Assembly: GCA_041584755.1 (NCBI GenBank)
Contig: JBFHDK010000003.1
Location: 12,240 to 76,239, forward strand
Direction: 5' to 3'
DNA from: HB2-32-21 sp003448675
Lineage (GTDB): Bacteria > Pseudomonadota > Gammaproteobacteria > Pseudomonadales > Porticoccaceae
Length of the DNA: 64,000 nucleotides
The position numbers were made by a program, and so were the translations under genes. The notes below the pieces were generated by a model. That model searched no databases. It was not told the origin of the DNA and saw only the letters and a list, made by a program, of their open reading frames with translations. Positions 32,619-41,494 of this stretch are shown here, piece by piece (the first letter of the stretch is position 1; the number at the start of each line of letters is the position of its first letter).

Positions 32619-34811
32619 CTACCAGTTCACGTTGACGGCAATAAACAGGTTGCGCCCGCGACCCGGCAGGCGATCGCCGATGGCGATGTCGCTGTCCGCG
32701 TTGCGGTTATAGCCTGACAGGTGATCCACATAGTCTTTATCAAGCAGGTTTTCGATACCGGCGCTGAGGTTGAAATAGTCGTTAAACTGGTAGTGACCGC
32801 GCAGGTTAACAAGGCCATATCCCGCGGTTTTTTTCTCATCATTGAACTTTGAAGTTTTCGATTGCCGGGCATAAAGCACTGACTCCAGGGTGCCGGTTAG
32901 CGGCCCACGCTGCCAGGTGAGGCCTAGCTGGTGGTTAAGGGGCGTGATGCGGTACAGGTTGTCGCCATTATCCTTGTTCTCACCTCGAACGTAGCTGAGC
33001 ACACCGTCGAGACGCCAGGCATCGTTGAGCAGCACACCGTAACGGCCATCGAAGCCATAGAGCTCGGCGTCGATATTATTAAACTGTAGCGGCGTTTGCC
33101 CTGACATCATGGCGGCAAGCATATTTGCTGTCATATTGCCGGAGGGGGTGCCCTGAATGAAGTCGTCAACCTTTCGAAAAAATACCTGACCGTTGGCGTA
33201 AAAATCACCATCCCGCCAGTCGACGCCTATGTTGAACTCGTGGTTGACCTCGCTATCGAGGTCGAGATTGCCGACGTAGGTCCGGCCATCAGCCAGGCCG
33301 CCGGTGGCCTCCAAGGGAAGCCAGAGATACAACTCCTGGTAGGAGGGCGCTCGGTTCTTGCGCCCGGCTCCGATGCTGATGTTGGTGGTATCGTTGAGTG
33401 ATCTGGCTGCTTTCAGAACGATGTCGATATTGTCGAAATTCTGCTTACGCTGACTGTTGTTGAAATCACCGGCCAGGCTATCGACCATGCCCTGCATCAT
33501 CGCCATCATGCCCTGAGCATAGACGGTGTCGCTATCCATATTGACGTGGTTGTAGCGGGCGCCGGCTTCCAAGTCCCAGGCTCCGGCTACGCCGCGCCAC
33601 TGGACGAACAGCCCGTAAATATCCCGCTCGGCATCGGCAAAATTTTTCACCGCAAACATCGCCATATTGGGATTGGTGATCAGGGCATCATGGACCGTGG
33701 TCGTGCCATCAAAACCGAGGCTTACCACGCCCTGGTTGATAGGGATATCAGCGCTACCACCCCAGGTGAATTGCCGACCGTGGGCATCATTCTGGCGATA
33801 CATCATTGGGTTGGCGTTGGTGCGCAGGGAGAAATTATCCATGCGGTGGTCGACATGACGGTAGCCGGTGTGGGCGTTAAAAGTGATGCCACGATACTGT
33901 GTGCTAGCGGTAAAGTTGGCGATGTCCGTGTCTATATAGAGAATGTCCATGGGCAAGGCAGGTGTGCCGGTGTCTTCCGTGTCCAGTTTGCCACCGGCGA
34001 CGGTAAATGTGCTCGCATCGTTCTGCCATGCGTAGCTGAGATCATAACGCTCCCGCCGGTAGCCGGTATCGACCAGGGTTTTACCGTCGCCGGTTTCCGC
34101 ATCGCCGCCCTCGTCGAAGGATGCCAACGCGGCGACCTTGTGCCGGTCATTGGCCCCAACCAGTTTCAGGGCCTGATTAAAGCCATCATCCACCGAGCCG
34201 TAACGGCTGTTTAAAGCGCCGGACACTTCCCCGTCTTTGGTGTTAGCAAAATTTCCACGGTCCAGGGTGGCGGTGATATGCCCGCCAATCGATTCCTGAC
34301 TTTCCGAAACCGGGGTAATGCCCGTGTTCAGGGCAAGGGACTCAAGAAGCAGAGGCGGTGCGTAGGAAAGCGGAGCATCCATGGCGTTAGGCCCGCCGCT
34401 TAGCACGATTTCGTTATCCATGGTCACCGCCACACGGTCGCCGTAGAGTCCCCGGTATTGCGCAATACCGGTGATCGGGCCGTTGCTGTTGATATTGGCG
34501 CCGGGCAGGGATTTGAGCAGCGTGCCACTGTCCGGCTGAGAGGTGACGACAGGAAGAGGCAGTACGGTGGGAATATCTGGATTTGTTTCGGGTTGGGTGA
34601 TAATGATTTCTTCCATCACGATACGGCGATTGCGTGGGTTCGAAGCGGAGGATGGGGTTTCGAGAATCGTATGGTTGTTGATCGTGGTGTCGCCATATGC
34701 GTGCGGCGTCACCATGAATGTAGCTGTTAGCAAGAGGGCTAGTGGAGACAACGCAAGGGGGGGGAATGTTACTTTAATGCTTGTTCGCGAAGCGCTATTT
34801 GCTTTATTCAC
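32619..34811 (-). CDS. TonB-dependent receptor, copper-receptor type
   Basis: A 730-residue outer-membrane receptor with a signal peptide (LALSPLALLLTATFMVTPHAYG), an N-terminal plug (TLLKSLPGANINSNGPITGIAQYRG...) and a 22-strand-type barrel. It ends in a classic aromatic C-terminus (LFIAVNVNW). Methionine-rich loops (NANPMMYRQND, NPNMAMFAV, QGMMAMMQGMV, MTANMLAAMMSGQ) and HVDHRMDNFSLR point to the OprC/NosA-type copper receptor group. No Cys is present, so OprC-like Cys coordination is absent. GTG start at 34811 with a weak Shine-Dalgarno. The substrate is inferred, not shown. Confidence 0.8.
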   Translation of the reverse strand: MNKANSASRTSIKVTFPPLALSPLALLLTATFMVTPHAYGDTTINNHTILETPSSASNPRNRRIVMEEIIITQPETNPDIPTVLPLPVVTSQPDSGTLLKSLPGANINSNGPITGIAQYRGLYGDRVAVTMDNEIVLSGGPNAMDAPLSYAPPLLLESLALNTGITPVSESQESIGGHITATLDRGNFANTKDGEVSGALNSRYGSVDDGFNQALKLVGANDRHKVAALASFDEGGDAETGDGKTLVDTGYRRERYDLSYAWQNDASTFTVAGGKLDTEDTGTPALPMDILYIDTDIANFTASTQYRGITFNAHTGYRHVDHRMDNFSLRTNANPMMYRQNDAHGRQFTWGGSADIPINQGVVSLGFDGTTTVHDALITNPNMAMFAVKNFADAERDIYGLFVQWRGVAGAWDLEAGARYNHVNMDSDTVYAQGMMAMMQGMVDSLAGDFNNSQRKQNFDNIDIVLKAARSLNDTTNISIGAGRKNRAPSYQELYLWLPLEATGGLADGRTYVGNLDLDSEVNHEFNIGVDWRDGDFYANGQVFFRKVDDFIQGTPSGNMTANMLAAMMSGQTPLQFNNIDAELYGFDGRYGVLLNDAWRLDGVLSYVRGENKDNGDNLYRITPLNHQLGLTWQRGPLTGTLESVLYARQSKTSKFNDEKKTAGYGLVNLRGHYQFNDYFNLSAGIENLLDKDYVDHLSGYNRNADSDIAIGDRLPGRGRNLFIAVNVNW

Positions 34812-34933
34812 AATAGTAATTACTCGTCAGCAAAGTTGGACGAATTTTATCGCTGTGGTGTAAGCCTGCCGATGTGGCAAATTGTCGCAGTTCGATCGGG
34901 GAGTTTTTTCGGTGTATTCAAGGGAAGGCCCCC

Positions 34934-34964
34934 TTGGGACAAGCGTTTTGGCGGGAGCTATAAT
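34934..34964 (+). promoter_or_regulatory. Candidate sigma-70 promoter of prfC
   Basis: A consensus -10 TATAAT (34959-34964) lies 44 bp before the prfC ATG. TTGGGA/TGGGAC (34934-34940) supplies a -35 with 18-19 nt spacing. Confidence 0.6.
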
Positions 34965-35007
34965 GCGCGGCCCAAAATACTGACCATCACAGGCCGACAT
35001 CAGTCCT

Positions 35008-36588
35008 ATGAATTCCTATCTGGAAGAACTCGCTCATCGGCGGACTTTCGCTATCATCTCCCACCCGGATGCGGGCAAGACCACGATCACCGAAAAGATG
35101 CTGTTGTTTGGCAATGCTATCCAGGTCGCGGGCACGGTAAAGGGTAAAAAAAGCGACCGTCACGCAACCTCCGACTGGATGGCCATGGAAAAAGAACGGG
35201 GTATTTCCGTGACTTCCTCGGTGATGCAGTTTCCCTATGGAGGTTGTACTGTAAATCTGCTTGATACCCCCGGGCACGGTGATTTTTCCGAGGATACTTA
35301 CCGGACGCTGACGGCGGTGGATTCGGTGCTGATGGTAATTGACGGCGCCAAGGGTGTGGAGGAGCGCACCATCAAGCTGATGGATGTCTGCCGCCTGCGC
35401 AGCACGCCTATTCTCAGTTTTATCAACAAAATGGACCGGGATATTCGCGACCCCGTGGAAGTGCTGGATGAAGTGGAAGCGGTGCTGAAAATTGCCGCCG
35501 CGCCCATTAACTGGCCCCTGGGGATGGGTAAGACCTTTAAAGGCACTTACGATCTATATTCCGACACTATCCATGTTTATCATCAGGGGCAGGGTGACCG
35601 GGTTCCCGATGACACCCGTATCCAGGGCCTTGACAGCGAGGCGGCACGGGAGTTGCTCGGCTTCGATTACGACGACATTTGCGATGAGATCGAACTGGTA
35701 CGCGGCGCTACCAATGAATTTGATCTGGAAGCGTATCTGGCTGGTGAGCTAACACCGGTGTTTTTTGGCACGGCACTGGGTAACTTTGGTGTCCGGGAAA
35801 TGCTCGATGGTTTTGTACAGTGGGCGCCGGCTCCGGCGGGCCGTGAAGCCGAGCAACGGTTTGTTGAGGCTGAAGAGGCGCATTTTTCCGGCTTTGTTTT
35901 CAAAATACAGGCTAATATGGATCCCAAGCACCGGGATCGCATCGCCTTTATGCGCATATGCTCCGGCGAATACCAGCGTGGCATGAAAATGCGCCATGTA
36001 CGTATTGGCAAGGACGTGCGCATCGCTGATGCAGTCAGTTTTCTCGCCGGTGAACGGGCCCATGTAGAGCGGGCGATTGCCGGAGATATTATCGGGCTCC
36101 ACAACCATGGCACTATTCAGATCGGCGATACTTTCTCCGATGGTGACGAGCTGAAATTTACCGGCATTCCTCATTTTGCACCGGAGCTGTTTCGTCTGAT
36201 CCGTCTCAAGGATCCCCTGAAAACCAAACAGTTGAGAAAGGGCATCGAGCAATTATCCGAAGAGGGTTCTACCCAGGTGTTTTTTCCGCTCAATAACAAT
36301 AATATTGTTGTCGGTGCGGTGGGGCAGTTGCAATTCGATGTAGTGGCCTATCGCCTGAAAGATGAATACGGCGTGGAGGCGGTTTACGAGCCGGTCAACG
36401 TACACACCGCCCGCTGGGTGTTTTCGAACGATGCCAAAGAGCTGGAGAGTTTCAGGCGCAAGGCTTCGGAAAACCTGGCCATTGATGGTGGCGGTTATCT
36501 GAGTTATCTGGCGCCTACCCGGGTTAATTTAAGCCTTACCGAAGAGCGCTATCCGGAAATAGAGTTTAAAGCCACCCGTGAGCATTGA
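35008..36588 (+). CDS. prfC: Peptide chain release factor 3
   Basis: RF3 (526 aa) is a translational GTPase that removes RF1/RF2 from the ribosome after termination. GTPase motifs are intact: G1 SHPDAGKTTITEK, the switch II segment LDTPGHGDFSEDTYR, and NKMD (G4). Domain II/III blocks (SGFVFKIQANMDPKHRDRIAF, FFPLNNNNIVVGAVGQLQ) and the length are normal. It has its own promoter and a strong terminator. Confidence 0.96.
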   Translation: MNSYLEELAHRRTFAIISHPDAGKTTITEKMLLFGNAIQVAGTVKGKKSDRHATSDWMAMEKERGISVTSSVMQFPYGGCTVNLLDTPGHGDFSEDTYRTLTAVDSVLMVIDGAKGVEERTIKLMDVCRLRSTPILSFINKMDRDIRDPVEVLDEVEAVLKIAAAPINWPLGMGKTFKGTYDLYSDTIHVYHQGQGDRVPDDTRIQGLDSEAARELLGFDYDDICDEIELVRGATNEFDLEAYLAGELTPVFFGTALGNFGVREMLDGFVQWAPAPAGREAEQRFVEAEEAHFSGFVFKIQANMDPKHRDRIAFMRICSGEYQRGMKMRHVRIGKDVRIADAVSFLAGERAHVERAIAGDIIGLHNHGTIQIGDTFSDGDELKFTGIPHFAPELFRLIRLKDPLKTKQLRKGIEQLSEEGSTQVFFPLNNNNIVVGAVGQLQFDVVAYRLKDEYGVEAVYEPVNVHTARWVFSNDAKELESFRRKASENLAIDGGGYLSYLAPTRVNLSLTEERYPEIEFKATREH

Positions 36589-36639
36589 AGGATGTACGCC
36601 AACGACGTCTAAAATCAGCTAGTTTTCTTTAGCGCAAAA

Positions 36640-36664
36640 AAAGCCCGGATATTATCCGGGCTTT
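36640..36664. terminator. Bidirectional terminator between prfC and amidohydrolase gene
   Basis: A near-perfect inverted repeat (AAAGCCCGGATA/TATCCGGGCTTT) is flanked by A- and T-rich ends. It lies between two converging genes and can serve both. Confidence 0.88.
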
Positions 36665-36686
36665 GTGTTTTGGTCAGGCTGAATAA

Positions 36687-38447
36687 TTATGCAGCCTTGG
36701 TGGTTTCGGCTTCGGCGCTGCCACCACGCAGGAGTTTGCCTGGGGTTGCCCCAGTGCACTCCCCGTTTTCGAAAGTGATCTCACCGTTGACCATAATGGC
36801 GCGGTAGCCAATGGCGTGCTGCACGCGACGCCATTCGCCGCCGGGCAGATCATAGGCGATATCGCCGACCCAGCCGCCGCCACTGTCCAGGTTCTCCAGG
36901 TCATAGATGACGATATCGGCCCAGGCACCCTGGTGCAGCGTACCGCGATCCTTGAAGCCCGCGGCCTTGGCCGGCAGGGCTGCCAGACGATAATGGGCTT
37001 CTTCAAGGGTGACCTTGCCTTCATCTCGCACCAGCCAGCGCAGGAAGTCGGTGGTGTAGGCGCCGCCAACAAAGAATTTGGTGTGGGCGCCACCGTCGGA
37101 AATCCCGGGAATGGTGTAGTCCGAGTTATTCATCATTTCAGCCATGAAGTCGGCATTGGAGCCGCGATCCGGGCCGGTGAACTCAGCGTTCAGGTCGGCG
37201 GCGAGGGACAGATCGAGCATGACCTCAATGGGGTGCTTGTTTTCTTCCTGGGCGATTTGCCCCAGGGATTTACCCAGGTAGTCGTCTAGCTCGTTCTGTT
37301 TGTTGACGCCAGTAACGACCAGCTTGGGAATGGCGCCACCCACACCGGCCTGAATAACCTGCAGGCGCTTGTCGGCTTCCTCGGTTTCGGCGATCACGCG
37401 CTGGCGCAAGGCCTCGTCCTTCATTTTTTCGAACTTCTCTTCCTTGGTGCCGGTAGTCAGCTCTCTCCAGGCGGGGCTGGCGTCGTAGAGGTTCCAGTGC
37501 TCAAGGGTGAAGGCGAAACCGGTACGACCGGTGCCACACTGTCCAAAGATAGGCAGGCCCTTTTCTCGAACCCGGTCAAGCCAGGCCAGGCTGCGTTGGT
37601 GGGGCAGGGGGTTGTTACGGGTCGGCACGATGGCGTTATGGAGAATCGGGCGCCGGGCGGTATCAGCCAGTTTTTCCAGGAAGTTCAGATCCGCTTTCAT
37701 GTCGCCGGTGGACTGGGTGATCTGGATAAAGCCTTCGTTGCGCTCGCGCAGCACTTCGGCCAGACACAGGATGTCTTCATCGCACATGGTGTCGGTGACC
37801 ATGGGCGTGCCGTCAAAATCCGCCTGTGTGGAGTTCTCGCCGAGACGCTGGATGGAGAAACCGCACAGGCCCGCGTCCATGCCTTCGTGCAGCAGACGTT
37901 TCATTTCTTGCTGCTCTTCTTTCGTTGCCCGACGGGTTTTCGCGGCTTCCAGTCCCATGACATAGATCATCAGAGAGGCGGTGGGCATGTACTGAATGCA
38001 GTTAACCCCTTTCGGCGTGCGCTCCAGGGATTCTATGTACTCGGGGATGGTTTCCCAGTCCCAGTGCATACCTTCCTTGATGGTGTCATAGGGAATAGCT
38101 TCAGTGCGCACCATAGTCAGAACCGAACGTTCCCGCGCCTCGGGTTTGACCGGCGCGAAACCAAAGCCGCAGTTGCCTAGTACCACGGAGGTGACACCAT
38201 GCCAGCCGGAAATCGTGCAGTAGGGATCCCAGCGAATCTGGGCGTCGTAGTGAGTATGCAGGTCGACAAAGCCCGGGCAAACCACCAGGCCCTCGGCATC
38301 GATTACTTTAGCGGCGGAACCTTCAGGGTCGTCGCCGATTCGGGCGATCTTGCCATCCTTGACCCACACGTCGGCGACTTTACGCGGCGCTCGCGTACCG
38401 TCGACGACGGTGCCGCCCTTAATATGAATATCGTATTTTTCAGTCAT
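36687..38447 (-). CDS. Amidohydrolase (N-acyl-D-amino-acid deacylase family)
   Basis: A 586-residue amidohydrolase-superfamily enzyme. The metal-binding HxH is in GFVDLHTHYDAQ, the ligand region NCGFGFAPV follows, and a C-terminal Asp ligand lies in GISDGGAHTKFFVGG. The closing beta domain (GAWADIVIYDLENL...VMVNGEITFENG) is typical. The layout matches D-aminoacylase/N-acyl-D-amino-acid deacylase proteins, whose true substrates in marine bacteria are mostly unknown. Monocistronic, with a long upstream region. The specific substrate is not assigned. Confidence 0.85.
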   Translation of the reverse strand: MTEKYDIHIKGGTVVDGTRAPRKVADVWVKDGKIARIGDDPEGSAAKVIDAEGLVVCPGFVDLHTHYDAQIRWDPYCTISGWHGVTSVVLGNCGFGFAPVKPEARERSVLTMVRTEAIPYDTIKEGMHWDWETIPEYIESLERTPKGVNCIQYMPTASLMIYVMGLEAAKTRRATKEEQQEMKRLLHEGMDAGLCGFSIQRLGENSTQADFDGTPMVTDTMCDEDILCLAEVLRERNEGFIQITQSTGDMKADLNFLEKLADTARRPILHNAIVPTRNNPLPHQRSLAWLDRVREKGLPIFGQCGTGRTGFAFTLEHWNLYDASPAWRELTTGTKEEKFEKMKDEALRQRVIAETEEADKRLQVIQAGVGGAIPKLVVTGVNKQNELDDYLGKSLGQIAQEENKHPIEVMLDLSLAADLNAEFTGPDRGSNADFMAEMMNNSDYTIPGISDGGAHTKFFVGGAYTTDFLRWLVRDEGKVTLEEAHYRLAALPAKAAGFKDRGTLHQGAWADIVIYDLENLDSGGGWVGDIAYDLPGGEWRRVQHAIGYRAIMVNGEITFENGECTGATPGKLLRGGSAEAETTKAA

Positions 38448-39017
38448 GGTAATAAGCTCCTGATTTTAAGTTGATTGCAATGGGTTTGAAGTGGTTTGTA
38501 ATCTGCGTTGTTTGCTCCGTCGCGTCGGTACGTAGCCAGAAAATCGGAAATTCTGTTTAGGGGGCTGGGTTGAGAGCCTCGTGTGAGGTAGCTATTTGTT
38601 TTACTGTAATTAGCCCGGTGTGTGGAGGTTTTGTCAGGCTTGGGAAGGTTGGTGTTAAGCAATTCGCGCCAAACACGTTAATCGTTATTTGCTTCCGGCA
38701 GTTTACGTTCTGCTCTTTCCCCTGAATACCCATACCATTAACCGCCCAAATATAGCACCGGGTTACACCTTAGGAAAGGTCATTTGCTGGGTTTTACTAG
38801 AACACAAAGTGACAAAAATCATGGCATTATGGCGTAAATGCTTATTAAGCGAGTGATTAATTCGACTATTCTGTATTGCTAACAGGGCAGTATATTCTGA
38901 CCCCATGAGACTCGTAACTGTAAGCGTAGCGTTTGACTAATTTGATGAATGACGAATGTGCAGCATCAGTTTCTGACAGGGTGTCGAATGCCAACTGTCT
39001 AAGCGTAGGGGCTAAGC
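38448..39017. other. 570-bp intergenic region between divergent genes
   Basis: No gene or RNA was recognised. The region is AT-richer than its surroundings and must hold the promoters of the amidohydrolase (-) and acyltransferase (+) genes. The short motif AAGCGTAG occurs twice (near 38931 and 39002), with further AAGCG copies nearby; significance unknown. A 72-codon open frame on the minus strand lacks coding character. Confidence 0.45.
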
Positions 39018-39611
39018 GTGGTTAAAAACTCCTTCCCGGAAGTACCGGCTCACCATCACGGCAGGCGATCGGCGCTTACCCGTGCCCTGGCGCGCTGGTT
39101 TCTGCGCGTGAATGGCTGGAGGGTCAGTGGCACAGTGCCGGAACACCCGCGCTTTATCGTGGTCGCCGGGCCCCATACTTCCAACTGGGATTTTGTCTAC
39201 GGGCTCTCCGCAGCGGTGGCTATGAACCTCGATATCCACTGGCTGGGGAAAAATACGCTTTTCAAACCCCCAATGGGGCGACTTATGCACTGGCTGGGAG
39301 GTATTCCGGTGGATCGTTCAAACCCCGCCGGCGTTGCCGAGCAGGTGGCCGCTCGTATTCGCGAGGCCGGTGATATGGCGTTGATCATTACGCCGGAGGG
39401 TACTCGTAGCAAAGTCAAAAAATGGAAGACCGGCTTCTTGCGTATTGCCCAGATGTCCGACAGTGTGTTGGTGGTAACCAGTATCGATTTCGGAGAGCGG
39501 GTGATTAATGTTGGCGAGGTGTTCGAAGCGGGGGCGGATGTTTTTGCGGACATCGCCTATATTCAGGAGCGGTTCTCCCAGGTAAGGCCGAGGAATCCCC
39601 ATGAATACTAG
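39018..39611 (+). CDS. Lysophospholipid acyltransferase family protein (PlsC-like)
   Basis: A compact 197-residue acyltransferase of the PlsC/LPLAT superfamily. The catalytic HxxxxD motif is present as GPHTSNWDFVYG, and the substrate-phosphate motif EGTR appears in ITPEGTRSKVKKWKTGF. It lacks the usual N-terminal membrane helices and is shorter than PlsC, as in the small 1-acylglycerol-3-phosphate O-acyltransferase-like group. GTG start with AGGGG ahead. The 3' end overlaps the next gene by 11 bp. Confidence 0.85.
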   Translation: MVKNSFPEVPAHHHGRRSALTRALARWFLRVNGWRVSGTVPEHPRFIVVAGPHTSNWDFVYGLSAAVAMNLDIHWLGKNTLFKPPMGRLMHWLGGIPVDRSNPAGVAEQVAARIREAGDMALIITPEGTRSKVKKWKTGFLRIAQMSDSVLVVTSIDFGERVINVGEVFEAGADVFADIAYIQERFSQVRPRNPHEY

Positions 39612-40053
39612 TGTTGGGGATGGTCAACCGCGAATTACCCATCTTGCTCTCCACGTGACAGACCTGGAGTCCTGCATCGAGTTTTACCAGACTTTCTGCG
39701 CTATGGCCGTGGTTCATGAGCGGGCTGCCGGCGACCAGCGCATCGTCTGGATGGCGGAGCCGGGCCGGGAGTCGGATTTTGTTTTTGTGATGATGTCGGG
39801 GGGCGGGAATCTAAGCCTGAAGGCGGATGATTATCGTCACTTCGGCTTTGCCCTGGCCAGTCGCGAGGCGGTGGACGCAGTCGCCGAGGCAGGTCGCAAG
39901 GCTGGTTGCCTTGTCTGGCCGCCCCGGGAAGAGCCGTTTCCCGTGGGCTATTACTGCGGTCTGCGTGACCCCAATGGTAACTATGTTGAATTCAGCTATG
40001 GCCAACCCCTGGGTCCGGGTGCCGACAAGCTGGACGATCTCAACAAAAATTGA
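39601..40053 (+). CDS. VOC/glyoxalase-superfamily protein
   Basis: A 150-residue vicinal-oxygen-chelate fold protein with two beta-alpha-beta-beta-beta modules. A metal-ligand His lies in ITHLALHVTDLESCIEFYQ, and a terminal Glu ligand in RDPNGNYVEFSYGQP. This resembles lactoylglutathione lyase-like and dioxygenase-like proteins, but the substrate is unknown. Its ATG lies inside the end of the acyltransferase gene, suggesting translational coupling. Confidence 0.82.
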   Translation: MNTSVGDGQPRITHLALHVTDLESCIEFYQTFCAMAVVHERAAGDQRIVWMAEPGRESDFVFVMMSGGGNLSLKADDYRHFGFALASREAVDAVAEAGRKAGCLVWPPREEPFPVGYYCGLRDPNGNYVEFSYGQPLGPGADKLDDLNKN

Positions 40054-40093
40054 TTGCCCAGCTCAAGGGATCAGCCTTGCTTCGCCGGATGTT

Positions 40094-41275
40094 TTAGAAA
40101 AACGCTTGTAGTCCGGTCTGGGCCCGGCCGAGAATCAATGCGTGAATATCCGCTGTTCCTTCGTAGGTATTGACCACTTCCAGGTTGACCATGTGACGCA
40201 TCACCGGGTATTCATCAGAAATCCCATTGCCGCCCAGCATGTCGCGGGCGTCACGGGCGATGTTTAGCGCCTTCGAGCAATTGTTACGCTTCATCATGGA
40301 AATCAGCTCGGGCGCCAGTTGTCCCCGATCCTTGAGCCGTGTGGCCTGCAGCGAACCGAGCAGGCCCAGATTGATCTCGGTCTGCATATTGGCCAGCTTC
40401 ATCTGGATTAACTGATTAGCGGCCAGGGGGCGACCAAACTGTTCCCGATCCAGTACATACTCGCGGGCAGCGTGCCAGCAGGCCTCGGCTGCGCCCAGAG
40501 CGCCCCAGGAGATGCCCAGGCGGGCGCTGTTAAGACAGCCGAAGGGGCCTTTCAGGCCTTTGACATTGGGTAATAGATGGTCCTCGGAAACGAAGACTTC
40601 ATCCATGACGATCTCGCCGGTGATGGAGGCGCGCAGGGCCAGTTTACCTTCGATTTTCGGTGCGCTCAGGCCCTCCATGCCTTTTTCCAGGACAAAACCG
40701 CGAATATCGCCATCATCGGTTTTTGCCCAGACCACAAAGACGTCGGCGATGGGGGAGTTGCTGATCCACATTTTGGCGCCGGTGAGTCGGTAGCCGCCGT
40801 CGACGGATTTGGCCCGGGTAATCATGCTACCCGGATCGGAGCCGTGGTTGGGTTCGGTCAGGCCAAAGCAGCCCACCCATTCACCACTGGCCAGTCTGGG
40901 TAGGTATTTCTCCCGCTGAGCTTCGGTGCCGTAAGTGTAGATGGGGTACATCACCAGGCTGGACTGCACACTCATCATGGAGCGGTAGCCGGAATCCACC
41001 CGCTCCACCTCCCTCGCGATCAGGCCATAGCTGACATAGTTGACACCGGGGCAGCCGTAGCCGTCGATGGTGGAACCCAAAAGACCCAGCTCACCCATTT
41101 CGTTAAAAATTTCACGGTCGGTATGTTCGGATCGGAAGGCCTGCTGAACGCGGGGCAGCAGCTTTTCCTGGGCGTATTGCCGGGCGCTGTCGCGGATCAG
41201 GCGCTCCTCCTCGCTAAGTTGCTCATCCACAAGAAAGGGGTCCTGCCAATTAAACGAGGCCCAGTCGCTAGCCAT
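40094..41275 (-). CDS. gcdH: Glutaryl-CoA dehydrogenase
   Basis: GcdH (393 aa) oxidatively decarboxylates glutaryl-CoA to crotonyl-CoA with FAD. Typical features are FGLTEPNHGSDPGSM, the GCDH-characteristic KMWISNSPIADVFVVWAK, RLGISWGALGAAEACWHAAR, and the catalytic-Glu motif NTYEGTADIHALILGRAQTG. The start is the ATG at 41275 (MASDWASFNWQDPF), giving the family's usual length; the frame is open to 41422. Glutaryl-CoA arises from lysine, tryptophan or pimeloyl-CoA catabolism, the last linking it to the bad-like operon at 1972-5683. Confidence 0.92.
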   Translation of the reverse strand: MASDWASFNWQDPFLVDEQLSEEERLIRDSARQYAQEKLLPRVQQAFRSEHTDREIFNEMGELGLLGSTIDGYGCPGVNYVSYGLIAREVERVDSGYRSMMSVQSSLVMYPIYTYGTEAQREKYLPRLASGEWVGCFGLTEPNHGSDPGSMITRAKSVDGGYRLTGAKMWISNSPIADVFVVWAKTDDGDIRGFVLEKGMEGLSAPKIEGKLALRASITGEIVMDEVFVSEDHLLPNVKGLKGPFGCLNSARLGISWGALGAAEACWHAAREYVLDREQFGRPLAANQLIQMKLANMQTEINLGLLGSLQATRLKDRGQLAPELISMMKRNNCSKALNIARDARDMLGGNGISDEYPVMRHMVNLEVVNTYEGTADIHALILGRAQTGLQAFF

Positions 41276-41494
41276 AGGTGTCTCCGGGTTGAAAAATTGA
41301 GAGGGCGCACTATACCGTCCCTCCCGACGCAAACAAAGCGTGGGGTCATGCGTGGATGGCTTGCGCCCGAGCGGTTGGCTGGACACAATGCCAGTGACAA
41401 CAGGATCAGTCAGAGCGATCAATTAGCAGAGTCAACAACAAGCGGGTTTCGGGGACGTGTAGACGTTGTCGAAAGGCCTGCTCCAAGGCAACTT

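Noticed and set aside
33546..34214. Plus-strand open frame (222 codons) opposite the TonB receptor gene
   Set aside because: Shadow of the receptor; composition follows codon periodicity of the other strand.
38444..38662. 72-codon minus-strand frame upstream of the amidohydrolase gene
   Set aside because: No Shine-Dalgarno, no domain, atypical composition; overlaps the region where the promoter should lie.
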